64,000 nt of DNA from Lachnospiraceae bacterium UBA3866 (GCA_002392345.1 DGGU01000042.1:1-64000); one strand, 5' to 3'. Counted from the first letter of the stretch, positions 27,451 through 36,717 are shown. A program made the numbers and translations. Notes: a model not told the origin generated them from the letters alone.

Positions 27451-28164
27451 ATGGAAAATGTAATCTTAGAAAGATTAATATATGAATTTGAGCATCATAT
27501 TAGAAATGAATTATATTCAATATGTCAATTTAAACTTGCAGCAAGAAGTAATCAGATAGAAGGAAATACGATGACAGAAGAAGACACAGCAGTGTTATTT
27601 GATACTCAACAAATTCCAAGTACTAGTTATAAAGCTAAGGAAATTGAAGAGGCACAGGGGCATTTCTTGATGTTTAACGAGATGTTAAAGACTATTAGTG
27701 AACCATTTAGTGAAGACATTATCAAGAGTTATCATAAGGCAATGACTGAAGGGATATTTGAGTTTAAAGCTAATGGTGGTGTACCTGGAGAATATAAGAT
27801 GAGGAATAACATTGCTGGAACGACAGAGACTATAGAGCCAAGTAAAGTTAAAGAAGAATTAGTTAAACTTATAAATGAATATAATAGTAAAGATAAGCCA
27901 ACTTTAAAAGATATTGCAATTTTTCATTGTAAATATGAAAAGATACATCCTTTTCAAGATTATAATGGTAGAACTGGTAGAATGATAGTTTTTAGAGAAA
28001 CCTTAAAGTACTTAACACCAGTAGTAATCAATGTTAGTGATAGAAAAGAGTATATTGATGCATTAGTTGATGCGCAAAACAATAATTATAATGTTGAAAA
28101 ACTTGAAATAAAATTTAAAGAGTGGAAAGACGCATTTTATAAAGAAATTGAAAAATATATTTAA
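27451..28164 (+). CDS. Fic domain protein (self-inhibited type)
   Basis: A Fic protein of 237 residues from the ATG at 27451. Fic enzymes transfer AMP or a similar group from a nucleotide to target proteins. The catalytic motif HPFQDYNGRTGR begins near residue 166, keeping the essential histidine, Asn-Gly-Arg and final arginine, but with Tyr where most relatives have Gly (HPFxDGNGRxxR). The N-terminal SNQIEGN near residue 33 fits the [S/T]xxxE[G/N] inhibitory helix that keeps Fic proteins switched off. The start lies only about 20 bases after a REP element with a weak ribosome site, so the original 5' end may have been altered. It has no evident link to purine breakdown. Confidence 0.88.
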   Translation: MENVILERLIYEFEHHIRNELYSICQFKLAARSNQIEGNTMTEEDTAVLFDTQQIPSTSYKAKEIEEAQGHFLMFNEMLKTISEPFSEDIIKSYHKAMTEGIFEFKANGGVPGEYKMRNNIAGTTETIEPSKVKEELVKLINEYNSKDKPTLKDIAIFHCKYEKIHPFQDYNGRTGRMIVFRETLKYLTPVVINVSDRKEYIDALVDAQNNNYNVEKLEIKFKEWKDAFYKEIEKYI

Positions 28165-28167
28165 ATC

Positions 28168-28455
28168 ATGGCTAGTTCAGTAGAATATAAAGATTTTATA
28201 TTAGACCAGTTAAACTTATTAGATAATATAACAAGTAAGAAAATGATGGGTGAGTACTTATTATACTGTGATGGAATTTTGTTCGGTGGCATTTATGATA
28301 ATAGATTGCTTGTAAAGAAAACTACAACTAATGAGAAATTTAAAATGGAAGAACAGTTTCCATACAAAGGTGCAAAACCTATGTACTTTGTGGAAGATGT
28401 GGATAGTAAGAAAATATTAAAGAGAATAGTAATTGAAACTTGTAAAGGATTATAA
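28168..28455 (+). CDS. TfoX N-terminal domain protein
   Basis: A 95-residue stand-alone TfoX/Sxy N-terminal domain (YKDFILDQLNLLDNITSKKMMGEYLLYCDGILFGGIYDNRLLVKKT). In Proteobacteria this domain belongs to the competence regulator TfoX; stand-alone copies are widespread in Firmicutes, with unknown function. It starts three bases after the Fic stop with no ribosome site of its own, so it is probably translated by coupling. Confidence 0.85.
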   Translation: MASSVEYKDFILDQLNLLDNITSKKMMGEYLLYCDGILFGGIYDNRLLVKKTTTNEKFKMEEQFPYKGAKPMYFVEDVDSKKILKRIVIETCKGL

Positions 28456-28467
28456 AGGAGGAGAGTT

Positions 28468-29799
28468 ATGATTTTAGTTTATAATGGTCGTGTAGTTACA
28501 AGAGACGAAAAACAACCACTTATCAACAGCGGTGCTGTTGCAATTGATGGCAACAAGATTGTTGAAGTTGGTGATAGTAATGCACTTAAGGCAAAATATG
28601 GAAGTGCAGAGTTTATAGATGCTAAGGGCGCAGTAGTTATGCCAGCATTTATTAATATGCATGAGCACATATATTCTGCACTTGCAAGAGGACTAAATAT
28701 TAAAGGCTATGTTGCTAAAGATTTCTTAACTATTCTTGATGGCATGTGGTGGACTCTTGATAGAAATCTTGATAATGAGTTCACAAAACTTTCTGCAATG
28801 CAGACATATATTGAGTCAGTAAAGAACGGCTGCACTACAACATTTGATCATCATGCTTCATTTGGCGAGATAGATGGCTCTCTTGATGCTATAGAAGAAG
28901 CAGCAAGACTACTTGGAGTAAGATCGTGTCTTTGCTATGAGATTTCTGATAGAGATGGCATGGAAAAATCTAAAAAATCTGTTCTTGAAAACTCACGGTT
29001 TATAAAAAAGACATTAAAGGCTAATGATGATTTTATAAAAGCAATGTGTGGCATGCATGCTCAATTCACTATTTCTAACGAGACTTTTGAGTTTGCAAGA
29101 TCAGAGACACCAAAAGAAGTAGGTTTCCATATTCACGTTGCAGAAGGCATAGAAGATCTTCATGACTGCCTAAAAAAACATGGCAAGAGAATAGTTGATA
29201 GACTTGATGATTTTGATATACTTGGACCAAAATCTTTACTTGCACATTGTATATATGTAAATTCACACGAGATGGATAGGATAAAAGAAACTGATACGAT
29301 GGTTGTACATAATCCAGAGAGCAACATGGGTAATGCCTGTGGTTGCCCTCCAACTATGGAGATGGTTCATAGAGGAATTCTTACAGGTCTTGGGACAGAT
29401 GGCTATACACATGATATGATAGAATCATATAAAGTTGCCAATATCTTACATAAGCATCATCTTTGCACTGGCACAGCTGCTTGGGCAGAAGTACCACATA
29501 TGCTCTTTGAGAATAATGCTAAGATGGCCAATAGATATTTTGATATTCCGCTTGGAAAATTGAAAGAGGGATATGCTGCTGATGTTATAGTTACAGATTA
29601 TTATCCACATACTCCTATGGATGCTTCAAATATCAATGGCAATATCTTATTTGGTATGAATGGCCGTTCGGTTGTCACAACTATCGGCAATGGTAAAGTA
29701 CTTATGAAAGATAGGAAACTTACTATGCTTGATGAAGAAAAAATGCTTTCTGATATTGCAGAAAAAACTAAGAAGCTTTGGGGCAGAATTAATAAATAA
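28468..29799 (+). CDS. ssnA: Putative aminohydrolase SsnA
   Basis: An amidohydrolase-superfamily enzyme, 443 residues, related to chlorohydrolases and guanine deaminase. The metal-binding HEHIYSA lies near 63, with FHIHVAEG, LLAHCIY and GLGTDGYTHDM at later metal positions. SsnA accompanies selenium-dependent xanthine dehydrogenase genes in many anaerobes and is among the genes reported as needed for anaerobic purine/urate breakdown. A deamination or ring-opening step is likely. AAAGGAGGAG precedes the ATG. The region to the next gene (29800-29905) is AT-rich, with no gene. Confidence 0.93.
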   Translation: MILVYNGRVVTRDEKQPLINSGAVAIDGNKIVEVGDSNALKAKYGSAEFIDAKGAVVMPAFINMHEHIYSALARGLNIKGYVAKDFLTILDGMWWTLDRNLDNEFTKLSAMQTYIESVKNGCTTTFDHHASFGEIDGSLDAIEEAARLLGVRSCLCYEISDRDGMEKSKKSVLENSRFIKKTLKANDDFIKAMCGMHAQFTISNETFEFARSETPKEVGFHIHVAEGIEDLHDCLKKHGKRIVDRLDDFDILGPKSLLAHCIYVNSHEMDRIKETDTMVVHNPESNMGNACGCPPTMEMVHRGILTGLGTDGYTHDMIESYKVANILHKHHLCTGTAAWAEVPHMLFENNAKMANRYFDIPLGKLKEGYAADVIVTDYYPHTPMDASNINGNILFGMNGRSVVTTIGNGKVLMKDRKLTMLDEEKMLSDIAEKTKKLWGRINK

Positions 29800-29905
29800 T
29801 GATATGATAGATTTAAAAGATGATTTTATTGAGATATTCAACTATTGAAGAGTGAAAAGAATAATTTAAAAGTTAAGTTAAGATAGCAAAGAAGTAATTT
29901 TTTAT

Positions 29906-30196
29906 ATGACAGAATTTGAAGAAAAAGTATATTTAGAAGTTAAAAAGATACCAAAAGGGAAAGTTGATACTTACAGAGGAATTGCTATTAAAATAGGCTA
30001 TCCAAACGCTGCAAGAGCGGTAGGAAATGCATTACATAAAAACCCTAGTCAGAAAAACATACCTTGCCATAGAGTAGTAAATAGCAAAGGGGAATGCTCT
30101 GGTAGTTTTGCATTTGGAGGAAAATACGCACAGGAAAAACTACTTAGAAAAGATGGAATTAAATTTGTTAATGGTAAAGTTGTTTTCAATGATTAA
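29906..30196 (+). CDS. MGMT-family DNA alkyl-transfer protein (C-terminal domain only)
   Basis: A 96-residue protein consisting only of the DNA-binding/active-site domain of O6-alkylguanine-DNA alkyltransferase. The helix-turn-helix YPNAARAVGNAL and the active-site PCHRVV are intact. The cysteine is present, so it is not an alkyltransferase-like protein, which has tryptophan there. It may repair O6-methylguanine without the usual N-terminal domain. The ribosome site is weak. Its 3' end overlaps the following membrane-protein gene by eight bases. Confidence 0.88.
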   Translation: MTEFEEKVYLEVKKIPKGKVDTYRGIAIKIGYPNAARAVGNALHKNPSQKNIPCHRVVNSKGECSGSFAFGGKYAQEKLLRKDGIKFVNGKVVFND

Positions 30197-30851
30197 GAGC
30201 AGAACCACACAACTTATATATAAGTCAATTTACATAGGCATATCAATAATTGCAATACTAGCAAGTTTTGGACTTTTTGATATGAGTTTTAGGTGGGACT
30301 TTTACATCCATTTTACTAATTTAAGCAATTATTTATGTATTATAGTTATACTCATAGAATTGATTGACACAGCTAAAAGAGCAGAAGATGGCTTTGTTAA
30401 AACATTTTCTACATTAAAATTCACGGCACTACTTAGTATTTTATTAACATCTATAATATATAATTTTATACTTTCATCTACAAGAGACATTAAAGATAGT
30501 TTTGTAGTTGGAAGTATAACATTACATATTATTTTACCATTAATGTTTGTATTTGATTATATACTTTTTTGTGAGCATGGGAAACTAAAATGGTATTACC
30601 CTATAGTAGCAACTTCCTTTCCACTAACTTATGCAGGGCTTGTATATATAAACGCTTTTATAATGAAATTTGATACGAATATATTGTCATATGATAAAAG
30701 TGTGCCATTTATATATCCATACTTTTTCTTAAATTTGGAAAAGTTAGGTGTAAATGGTGTAATAAAAAACATTATATTAATAACTATATTTTTCATAATA
30801 TTTGGATATGTAGTTATGGCTATTGATAAGTTATTGTCAAAAATTAATTGA
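30189..30851 (+). CDS. Pr6Pr family membrane protein
   Basis: A 220-residue protein with about six transmembrane segments (IYIGISIIAILASFG, NYLCIIVILIELI, LLSILLTSIIYNFIL, LHIILPLMFVFDYILF and others), resembling the Pr6Pr / FAR-17a-like family of unknown function. I use the ATG at 30189, eight bases inside the previous gene, because the longer upstream frame is just the shadow of that gene. The 100 bases that follow hold only a 23-codon open stretch without a ribosome site. Confidence 0.75.
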   Translation: MIKSRTTQLIYKSIYIGISIIAILASFGLFDMSFRWDFYIHFTNLSNYLCIIVILIELIDTAKRAEDGFVKTFSTLKFTALLSILLTSIIYNFILSSTRDIKDSFVVGSITLHIILPLMFVFDYILFCEHGKLKWYYPIVATSFPLTYAGLVYINAFIMKFDTNILSYDKSVPFIYPYFFLNLEKLGVNGVIKNIILITIFFIIFGYVVMAIDKLLSKIN

Positions 30852-30952
30852 TATGAACATTATTTTGAATACTATTGATAATGATATTAGAGATTTAATG
30901 AATAAATTGCAAAAGATTTTGTAGATAAGAACAAGTAACCAGGAGGAAGCAT

Positions 30953-33900
30953 ATGAGCGAAGTAATGAAAATTATGCCATTCAAGAATTTGATGGAGTGG
31001 GTTATTGATGAGAATAAAACCCGCAAGTCTGTTTTTGGTGTGAAGAAGTACTATAAGGCTGATGTTAAGAAAGGCTTCAACATTTATAAAGAGCATATAG
31101 AGACACCAATTGGACCTGCAGCTGGACCAAATTCTCAACTTGCTCAAAATATCATTGCAAGCTATATGGCCGGTGCAAGATTCTTTGAACTAAAGACTGT
31201 TCAAGAGATGACTGGTGCTGACATGGTTAAATGTGTTAATAAGCCATGTATTAAAGCAGATGATGAATGCTACAATTGCGAATGGTCTACTGAGCTCTAT
31301 ATGGACGAAGCGATTCAGGAATACATCAAAGCTTGGGTCATGCTTCACTTCATTTCAAAAGAATTTGAATTAGGCGCAACTGATGGTTTTGTATTCAACA
31401 TGTCAGTTGGCTATAACCTTGATGATATAAAGAAAAAAGACACAGATAAGTTTATAGAGTGTATGAAAGATGCGAATAAGCATCCTGTATTTAAAGGGGC
31501 AATCGATTATCTTAAGGCTCATGTAAATGAGTATAAGAATTTTAAATTAGAAGATATAGAAAAAATTCCAAATCAAGTATGCCATTCTGTGACGGAATCT
31601 ACTCTTCATGGTTGTCCTCCTGCTGAGATAGAGAGGATAGCTATGTATCTTATGGAAGAGAAGGGTCTCAATACATTTATCAAATGCAATCCAACTCTTC
31701 TCGGATACGAGAGAGCTCGTAAAATTTTAAACGACATGGGCTACACATATATTGCATTTACTGATTCGCATTTCTTGACTGATCTTCAGTGGGATGATGC
31801 TGTTAAAATGCTTAAGAGACTTATGGAACATGCAGAGAAGAAAGGACTTACTTTTGGCGTAAAACTGACTAATACTTTCCCTGTAGATGTAACAAGAAAT
31901 GAATTGCCATCTCAGGAGATGTATATGTCAGGGAAATCTCTTTTTGCACTTTCGACTAAGGTCGCTGAGATGCTTACAACAGAGTTTAACGGCAAACTTA
32001 AGATAGCTTATTCTGGTGGCGCTGATTATTTTAATATAGATAAATTAGTTGATGCTGGTATCTGGCCTGTGACAGTTGCTACAACGATTCTAAAGCCAGG
32101 TGGATATGATAGATTCCATCAGATGGCAGAAAAGGTTATGGCCAATGTATCTGACATGGTTACATTTAACGGAGTAGATGTAAAGAAAGTTCAAAATCTT
32201 TCTGAAGAATGTAAAAAAGATAAACATCTTGTTAAAAAGTCACTTAGATTTAAACAAAATAAAATCAAGGTTAAAAATCCACTCACTGATTGCTTCATGT
32301 CACCTTGCTCCATGACTTGCCCTATAAATCAAGATATATCTCTTTATAATTATTATGTAAAGAATAATGAATTTGAAAAAGCACTTGAAGTAATATACCG
32401 CACGAATCCACTACCTTTTATGACTGGAAATATCTGTGCTCACCCTTGTACAACTTCATGTATGAGAAATCATTATGAAGAGAATGTTGACATTCGTGGC
32501 AATAAACTTCTTGCAGCGAGAAACGCCTTTGATAAAGTCGTTAAAAATGTTAAGCCAGTTTCGCCTAATGGTAAAACTGTAGCAGTTGTCGGTGCTGGCC
32601 CTGGTGGTATAGCTGTTGCTACTTTCTTAGCGAGGGATGGATATGCAGTCACTGTATATGATAAAGAGAAGAAAGCTGGCGGAACAGTGTCTAATATAAT
32701 TCCTCATTTTAGACTACCAGAGGAAGAAATTGAAAAAGATGTAGAGTATGCTAAGGCTTGGGGAGCAAAATTCGAACTTGGAGTTGAGATAAAAAGTATA
32801 AAAGAACTTAAAGATAAATTTGATTATGTTGTTATTGCTATAGGAGCACATAAAGAGAGCAAGGCTGGATTTACTGGCGATGACAAATGCATAAATGCTC
32901 ATAAATTCCTTATAGATTTCAATGAGAAGAATGGCAAGCTTGATATAGGAAAGAATGCTGCAGTTATCGGTGCTGGCAATACTGCTATGGATGCAGTTCG
33001 TGCAGCAAAGAGAACTTCAGGTGTAGAGAATGTATACCTTGTATACAGAAGAAATATGTTAAATGCACCTGCTGATGAAGATGAGATCAATCTTGCAATT
33101 AAAGATGGTGTGCAGATTAAAGAATTACTTGCGCCAGATAGTTATGAAAATGGTGTACTTAAATGTAAAGTTTGTAAACTTGGACCTATCGGTGCTGATG
33201 GAAGAAATAGCATAGACGTAACAAACGATATAGCTGAGATTAAAGCGGATATTGTCATAGCATCTATCGGAGAAAAAGTTGATGGTGAATTCTATAAATC
33301 AAATGGTATAGATGTAAATGATAAAGGACTTCCAGTTCTTGATTCTATGATGCAGACATCTATTAAAGATGTATATGCTATAGGCGATGGTGCACTTGGT
33401 GCTTCTATTATAGTAAAAGCTATAAGGGATGCAAAACTTGTATCAGTGGCAATAAGTGGCAAGTCGTTCGAAGGTAATGAAGTGCCAAATGAAAAAGTTG
33501 AAAATATATATAAAGACCGAGCAATACTTAAAGATCGAGTGGAAGTAAGTGCTAATAATGTAGGGGCTGTAAGCCATGCGAGCCCTAATGATGCAAGCAG
33601 GTGTTTACACTGCAACAAAGTCTGTGAGACTTGCAACGAAGTATGTCCGAATCGTGCAAATGTACATATAGAACTTAAAGATGGCAGTCACCAGATAGTT
33701 CATGTAGACAGTATGTGTAATGAGTGTGGAAATTGTGCAGTATTTTGTCCATATGATAGTCGTCCATATAAAGATAAATTCACTTTATTCTTTGATGAGG
33801 CTGCTATGAATGATTCTGAAAATAGTGGATTCTATTTTAAAGATGAAAACCTTGCAGTTGTAAGGATAGATGGAGTGAAATCTGAATATAAATTTCATAC

Positions 33901-33976
33901 TAGCGATGCAAAACTCGGGAAGCTTGCTGAAGTCATAGATACTATAAAAGAAAAACATTCGTACATGGTGTTTTAG
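30953..33976 (+). CDS. ygfK: Putative selenate reductase / purine-cluster oxidoreductase YgfK
   Basis: A 1007-residue iron-sulfur flavoprotein. The N-terminal ~450 residues are a dihydroorotate-dehydrogenase-like barrel (CHSVTESTLHGCPPAEIERIA, IKCNPTLLGYERA). A GltD/DpyD-like part follows, with CSMTCPINQD and CAHPCTTSCMRNH iron-sulfur ligands, the dinucleotide motif GAGPGGIAVATFLARDGYAV and a second GAGNTAMDAVRAAKRT. The C-terminus has two ferredoxin-type clusters (CLHCNKVCETCNEVCP, CNECGNCAVFCP). YgfK was named for suspected selenate reduction; genetic reports instead place it in anaerobic urate/purine use. Just before the last clusters, the codons for VGAVSHASP coincide with a diverged REP unit. 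AGGAGG precedes the ATG. Confidence 0.93.
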   Translation: MSEVMKIMPFKNLMEWVIDENKTRKSVFGVKKYYKADVKKGFNIYKEHIETPIGPAAGPNSQLAQNIIASYMAGARFFELKTVQEMTGADMVKCVNKPCIKADDECYNCEWSTELYMDEAIQEYIKAWVMLHFISKEFELGATDGFVFNMSVGYNLDDIKKKDTDKFIECMKDANKHPVFKGAIDYLKAHVNEYKNFKLEDIEKIPNQVCHSVTESTLHGCPPAEIERIAMYLMEEKGLNTFIKCNPTLLGYERARKILNDMGYTYIAFTDSHFLTDLQWDDAVKMLKRLMEHAEKKGLTFGVKLTNTFPVDVTRNELPSQEMYMSGKSLFALSTKVAEMLTTEFNGKLKIAYSGGADYFNIDKLVDAGIWPVTVATTILKPGGYDRFHQMAEKVMANVSDMVTFNGVDVKKVQNLSEECKKDKHLVKKSLRFKQNKIKVKNPLTDCFMSPCSMTCPINQDISLYNYYVKNNEFEKALEVIYRTNPLPFMTGNICAHPCTTSCMRNHYEENVDIRGNKLLAARNAFDKVVKNVKPVSPNGKTVAVVGAGPGGIAVATFLARDGYAVTVYDKEKKAGGTVSNIIPHFRLPEEEIEKDVEYAKAWGAKFELGVEIKSIKELKDKFDYVVIAIGAHKESKAGFTGDDKCINAHKFLIDFNEKNGKLDIGKNAAVIGAGNTAMDAVRAAKRTSGVENVYLVYRRNMLNAPADEDEINLAIKDGVQIKELLAPDSYENGVLKCKVCKLGPIGADGRNSIDVTNDIAEIKADIVIASIGEKVDGEFYKSNGIDVNDKGLPVLDSMMQTSIKDVYAIGDGALGASIIVKAIRDAKLVSVAISGKSFEGNEVPNEKVENIYKDRAILKDRVEVSANNVGAVSHASPNDASRCLHCNKVCETCNEVCPNRANVHIELKDGSHQIVHVDSMCNECGNCAVFCPYDSRPYKDKFTLFFDEAAMNDSENSGFYFKDENLAVVRIDGVKSEYKFHTSDAKLGKLAEVIDTIKEKHSYMVF
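33560..33585 (+). repeat. Diverged REP-like unit inside ygfK
   Basis: GTAGGGGC, eight variable bases, then ATGCGAGCCC: both outer ends equal those of the intergenic REP unit (GTAGGGGC and TGCGAGCCC), while the middle has changed. It stays in frame and falls at the junction between the flavin domain and the C-terminal ferredoxin domain. Confidence 0.55.
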
Positions 33977-33979
33977 TTT

Positions 33980-36547
33980 ATGGCTAAAATTTTTGTAAAT
34001 GGAAAAGAATATGAGTTAGCTGATGACAAAAAAGTCATGAGTTTTCTTAGAGATGAACTTAAACTCTTGTCAGTGAAAGATGGTTGTGCAGAAGGTGCTT
34101 GTGGAGCATGCACTGTACTTGCTGACGGCATCCCTACTAAAGTATGTGTGCAGACTGCTAAAAGAATGGAAGGCAAGCATATCTTGACTGTGGAAGGGCT
34201 AACCGATAGAGAGAAGGATGTATTTAAATATGCATTCGGCAAGGCTCAGGCTGTACAATGCGGTTTCTGCATACCTGGTATGGTTATGTGTGCGAAGGCA
34301 CTAATTGACAAGAATAATAATCCAACTCGTATAGAAGTAGCTGATGCAATTAAAAACAATTATTGTCGCTGCACTGGTTACAAAAAAATAATTGATGCCA
34401 TAATTCTTGCTGCAAAGATATTTAGAGAAAATACAGAAGTTAAATTTGAAAATAAAGTAATGGCCTTAGGTGAGAGTGATGTAAGAGTAGATGCTCCTGA
34501 TAAGACCATGGGTACTGCAAAATATGCCGATGACATTTACCTTGATAATATGATTTATGGCTCATGTGTACGTTCTCTGTATCCAAGAGCAAGAGTTAAA
34601 AACATCGACATAGAAGAGGCTAAGAAAGTTCCTGGAGTTGTCGGGATACTTACTGCTAAAGATTTACCAGGAAAAATGACTGGACACTTAAAGAAAGATT
34701 GGTTTGCACTTATCGATATTGGGGACATTACTCACTCACTTGGAGATGCAATTGTTGCAGTGTATGCTAAAGATAAAGAAACTCTAGAAAAGGCGAAGGC
34801 TCTTGTTAAAGTTGAGTATGAAGTGTTGCCTGCAGTATTTGATAGATATGAGGCAATGAAAGAAGGAGCTCCTATAGTTCATGAAGAAGAAGAGACTAAG
34901 ACAAATATATTAGTTGAAAAACATATAAAGAGAGGTGACCCTGATACTGCAATTAAAAATGCAAAATTCAAAGTTACCAATACCTATAAGACTCCATATA
35001 CTGAGCATGCCTTCCTTGAACCAGAATGTGCTGTAGCACTTCCACTTCAAGATGGTGGTGTTATGATATACTCTTCAGATCAAAGTACTTATGATACAAG
35101 AAGAGAATGCAGTAACATCACAGGACTTCCAGAAGAAAAGATTATAGTAGAAAATTCATATGTCGGTGGTGCATTTGGCGGAAAAGAAGATATGACTATA
35201 CAACCACTTACCTGTGTAGCTGCTATGAAATATGGCGTAGCAGTCAAAATGAAACTTACAAGACAGGAGAGTATGCAACTTCATCCAAAGCGTCATCCTA
35301 TGGATGTAACTCTTACCACAGCTTGCGATGAAAATGGAATACTAGTTGGCATGAAATGTGAAGTAGTATCTGATACTGGTTGTTATGCTTCACTTGGTGG
35401 ACCAGTGCTAGAAAGGGCTTGTACACATGCCGCAGGACCATATAATTATCAAAATGTAGAGATACACGGAACAGCTGTATATACTAATAATCCGCCAGCA
35501 GGAGCATTTAGAGGCTTTGGTGTAACGCAAACTTGTTTTGCAACTGAGATGAATATAAATAAGCTTGCTGACATGGTAGGCATAGATTATTTTGAAATTA
35601 GAAGAAGAAATGCTATTAAGCCTGGTGATGTATTACCTAATGGCCAAGTCGCTGATGCAAGTACGGGCTTAATTGAGACACTTGATGCAGTAAAAGATAT
35701 ATATTATAAAAATAAATATGTTGGCATAGCGTGTGCGATGAAAAATGCAGGCGTTGGTGTTGGACTTCCTGATTATGGAAGATGCAAAATCCTTGTAAAT
35801 GATGGAAAAGTTGTGATTCATTGCGGAGCTTCAGAAAATGGACAAGGTATAGGACAAGTTTTAGTGCAAACTGTAAGCAATGAATTAAAACTTCCAATTG
35901 ATAAGATAGTTTGGAAAAATTCTAATAGTAAGAATGATCCTGATAGTGGCACAAGTTCTGGTAGTCGTCATACACTTATTTCTGGCGAAGCGTGTCTTAG
36001 AGCGACAAGAGAATTATATAAAGATTATATAGCAAATGATAAAGATCTAAACAAATTAAATGGTAAAGAATATGTAGCGGATTTCTTTGAGCCAACAGAT
36101 AAACTCGGAGCGGATGTAGAGTTCCCTGTATCACATATTGGTTATGGTTTTGCAACCCAGCTTTGCATTCTTAATGATGATGGTACGATAAAAGAGATGG
36201 TAGGAGCTCATGAAGTTGGTAAGGCTATCAACAAACTTGGTGTTGAAGGACAGATAGAAGGTGGCATGGTGATGAGCATGGGTTATGCACTTACAGAAGA
36301 CTTAAAAGTAATTGATGGCAAGGTAAATGCGAAATATGGAACTTATGGATTATTCCGTGCTAATAAAGTCCCAGAGCTCACTTCAATTGTTGTTGAAAAA
36401 GAAGGTATGAAGTGGGCCAATGGCGCTATAGGTTGTGGTGAGATTACAGCCATCCCTACAGCCCCAGCTATCGCCCTCGCATATTATAGAAAAGATGGCG
36501 AGTTCCGCACGGAGCTCCCACTCAAAAACACGCCATATAGAAAATAG
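33980..36547 (+). CDS. xdh: Selenium-dependent xanthine dehydrogenase (fused [2Fe-2S] and molybdopterin domains)
   Basis: An 855-residue single-chain molybdenum hydroxylase. Residues 1-155 form the two [2Fe-2S] domains (CAEGACGACTVLADG; CGFCIPGM and CRCTGY). The rest is the hammerhead and molybdopterin part, with YVGGAFGGKEDM, AGAFRGFGVTQ, GASENGQGIGQVLVQ and the catalytic glutamate in GCGEITAIPTAPAIA. This layout is that of the XdhD-type, selenium-linked enzyme that is encoded next to ygfK and ssnA. The protein would use molybdopterin with a labile selenium atom; no selenocysteine codon is involved. It begins three bases after the ygfK stop, without a ribosome site of its own. A second, three-subunit xanthine dehydrogenase is encoded 8 kb upstream. 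Confidence 0.94.
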   Translation: MAKIFVNGKEYELADDKKVMSFLRDELKLLSVKDGCAEGACGACTVLADGIPTKVCVQTAKRMEGKHILTVEGLTDREKDVFKYAFGKAQAVQCGFCIPGMVMCAKALIDKNNNPTRIEVADAIKNNYCRCTGYKKIIDAIILAAKIFRENTEVKFENKVMALGESDVRVDAPDKTMGTAKYADDIYLDNMIYGSCVRSLYPRARVKNIDIEEAKKVPGVVGILTAKDLPGKMTGHLKKDWFALIDIGDITHSLGDAIVAVYAKDKETLEKAKALVKVEYEVLPAVFDRYEAMKEGAPIVHEEEETKTNILVEKHIKRGDPDTAIKNAKFKVTNTYKTPYTEHAFLEPECAVALPLQDGGVMIYSSDQSTYDTRRECSNITGLPEEKIIVENSYVGGAFGGKEDMTIQPLTCVAAMKYGVAVKMKLTRQESMQLHPKRHPMDVTLTTACDENGILVGMKCEVVSDTGCYASLGGPVLERACTHAAGPYNYQNVEIHGTAVYTNNPPAGAFRGFGVTQTCFATEMNINKLADMVGIDYFEIRRRNAIKPGDVLPNGQVADASTGLIETLDAVKDIYYKNKYVGIACAMKNAGVGVGLPDYGRCKILVNDGKVVIHCGASENGQGIGQVLVQTVSNELKLPIDKIVWKNSNSKNDPDSGTSSGSRHTLISGEACLRATRELYKDYIANDKDLNKLNGKEYVADFFEPTDKLGADVEFPVSHIGYGFATQLCILNDDGTIKEMVGAHEVGKAINKLGVEGQIEGGMVMSMGYALTEDLKVIDGKVNAKYGTYGLFRANKVPELTSIVVEKEGMKWANGAIGCGEITAIPTAPAIALAYYRKDGEFRTELPLKNTPYRK

Positions 36548-36549
36548 AG

Positions 36550-36620
36550 TTGGCGAAGCCACACGTAGGGTGAGCGCCCGAGCGAAGCGACAAAGTGCCC
36601 TCGGGGTGCACTGCGAGCCT
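36550..36620 (+). repeat. Long REP variant with leading hairpin
   Basis: TTGGCGAAGCCA (a small hairpin) and then, from 36565, GTAGGGTGAGCGCCCGAGCG...GGTGCACTGCGAGCC. It has the standard REP ends with about 33 inserted bases, as at 27362. It is the first of four tandem-like units filling the 243 bases between xdh and the acetyltransferase gene; no gene is supported there. Confidence 0.9.
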
Positions 36621-36635
36621 TTGGCGAAACCACCC

Positions 36636-36679
36636 GTAGGGGGAAAACAGTCCAGTGGACTGTTTTCCACTGCGAGCCC
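36636..36679 (+). repeat. REP variant with a perfect long palindrome as core
   Basis: GTAGGG and ACTGCGAGCCC enclose GGAAAACAGTCCA, one base, and its exact complement arm TGGACTGTTTTCC. The usual GGCGAGC/ACTGCG core half is thus replaced by a 13-base-pair perfect inverted repeat. Confidence 0.9.
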
Positions 36680-36694
36680 TTGGCGAAGCCATTT

Positions 36695-36717
36695 GTAGGG
36701 GCGAGCACTGCGAGCCC
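36695..36717 (+). repeat. REP unit
   Basis: An exact GTAG plus GGGCGAGCACTGCGAGCCC unit, again preceded by the TTGGCGAAGCCA spacer hairpin. Confidence 0.95.

Noticed and set aside
30108..30188. Upstream extension of the Pr6Pr frame
   Set aside because: It is the shadow of the MGMT-family gene in another frame; the ATG at 30189 begins at the natural overlap.
30853..30924. A 23-codon open frame between Pr6Pr and ygfK
   Set aside because: No ribosome site, no recognisable similarity, and such lengths are expected by chance in AT-rich DNA.
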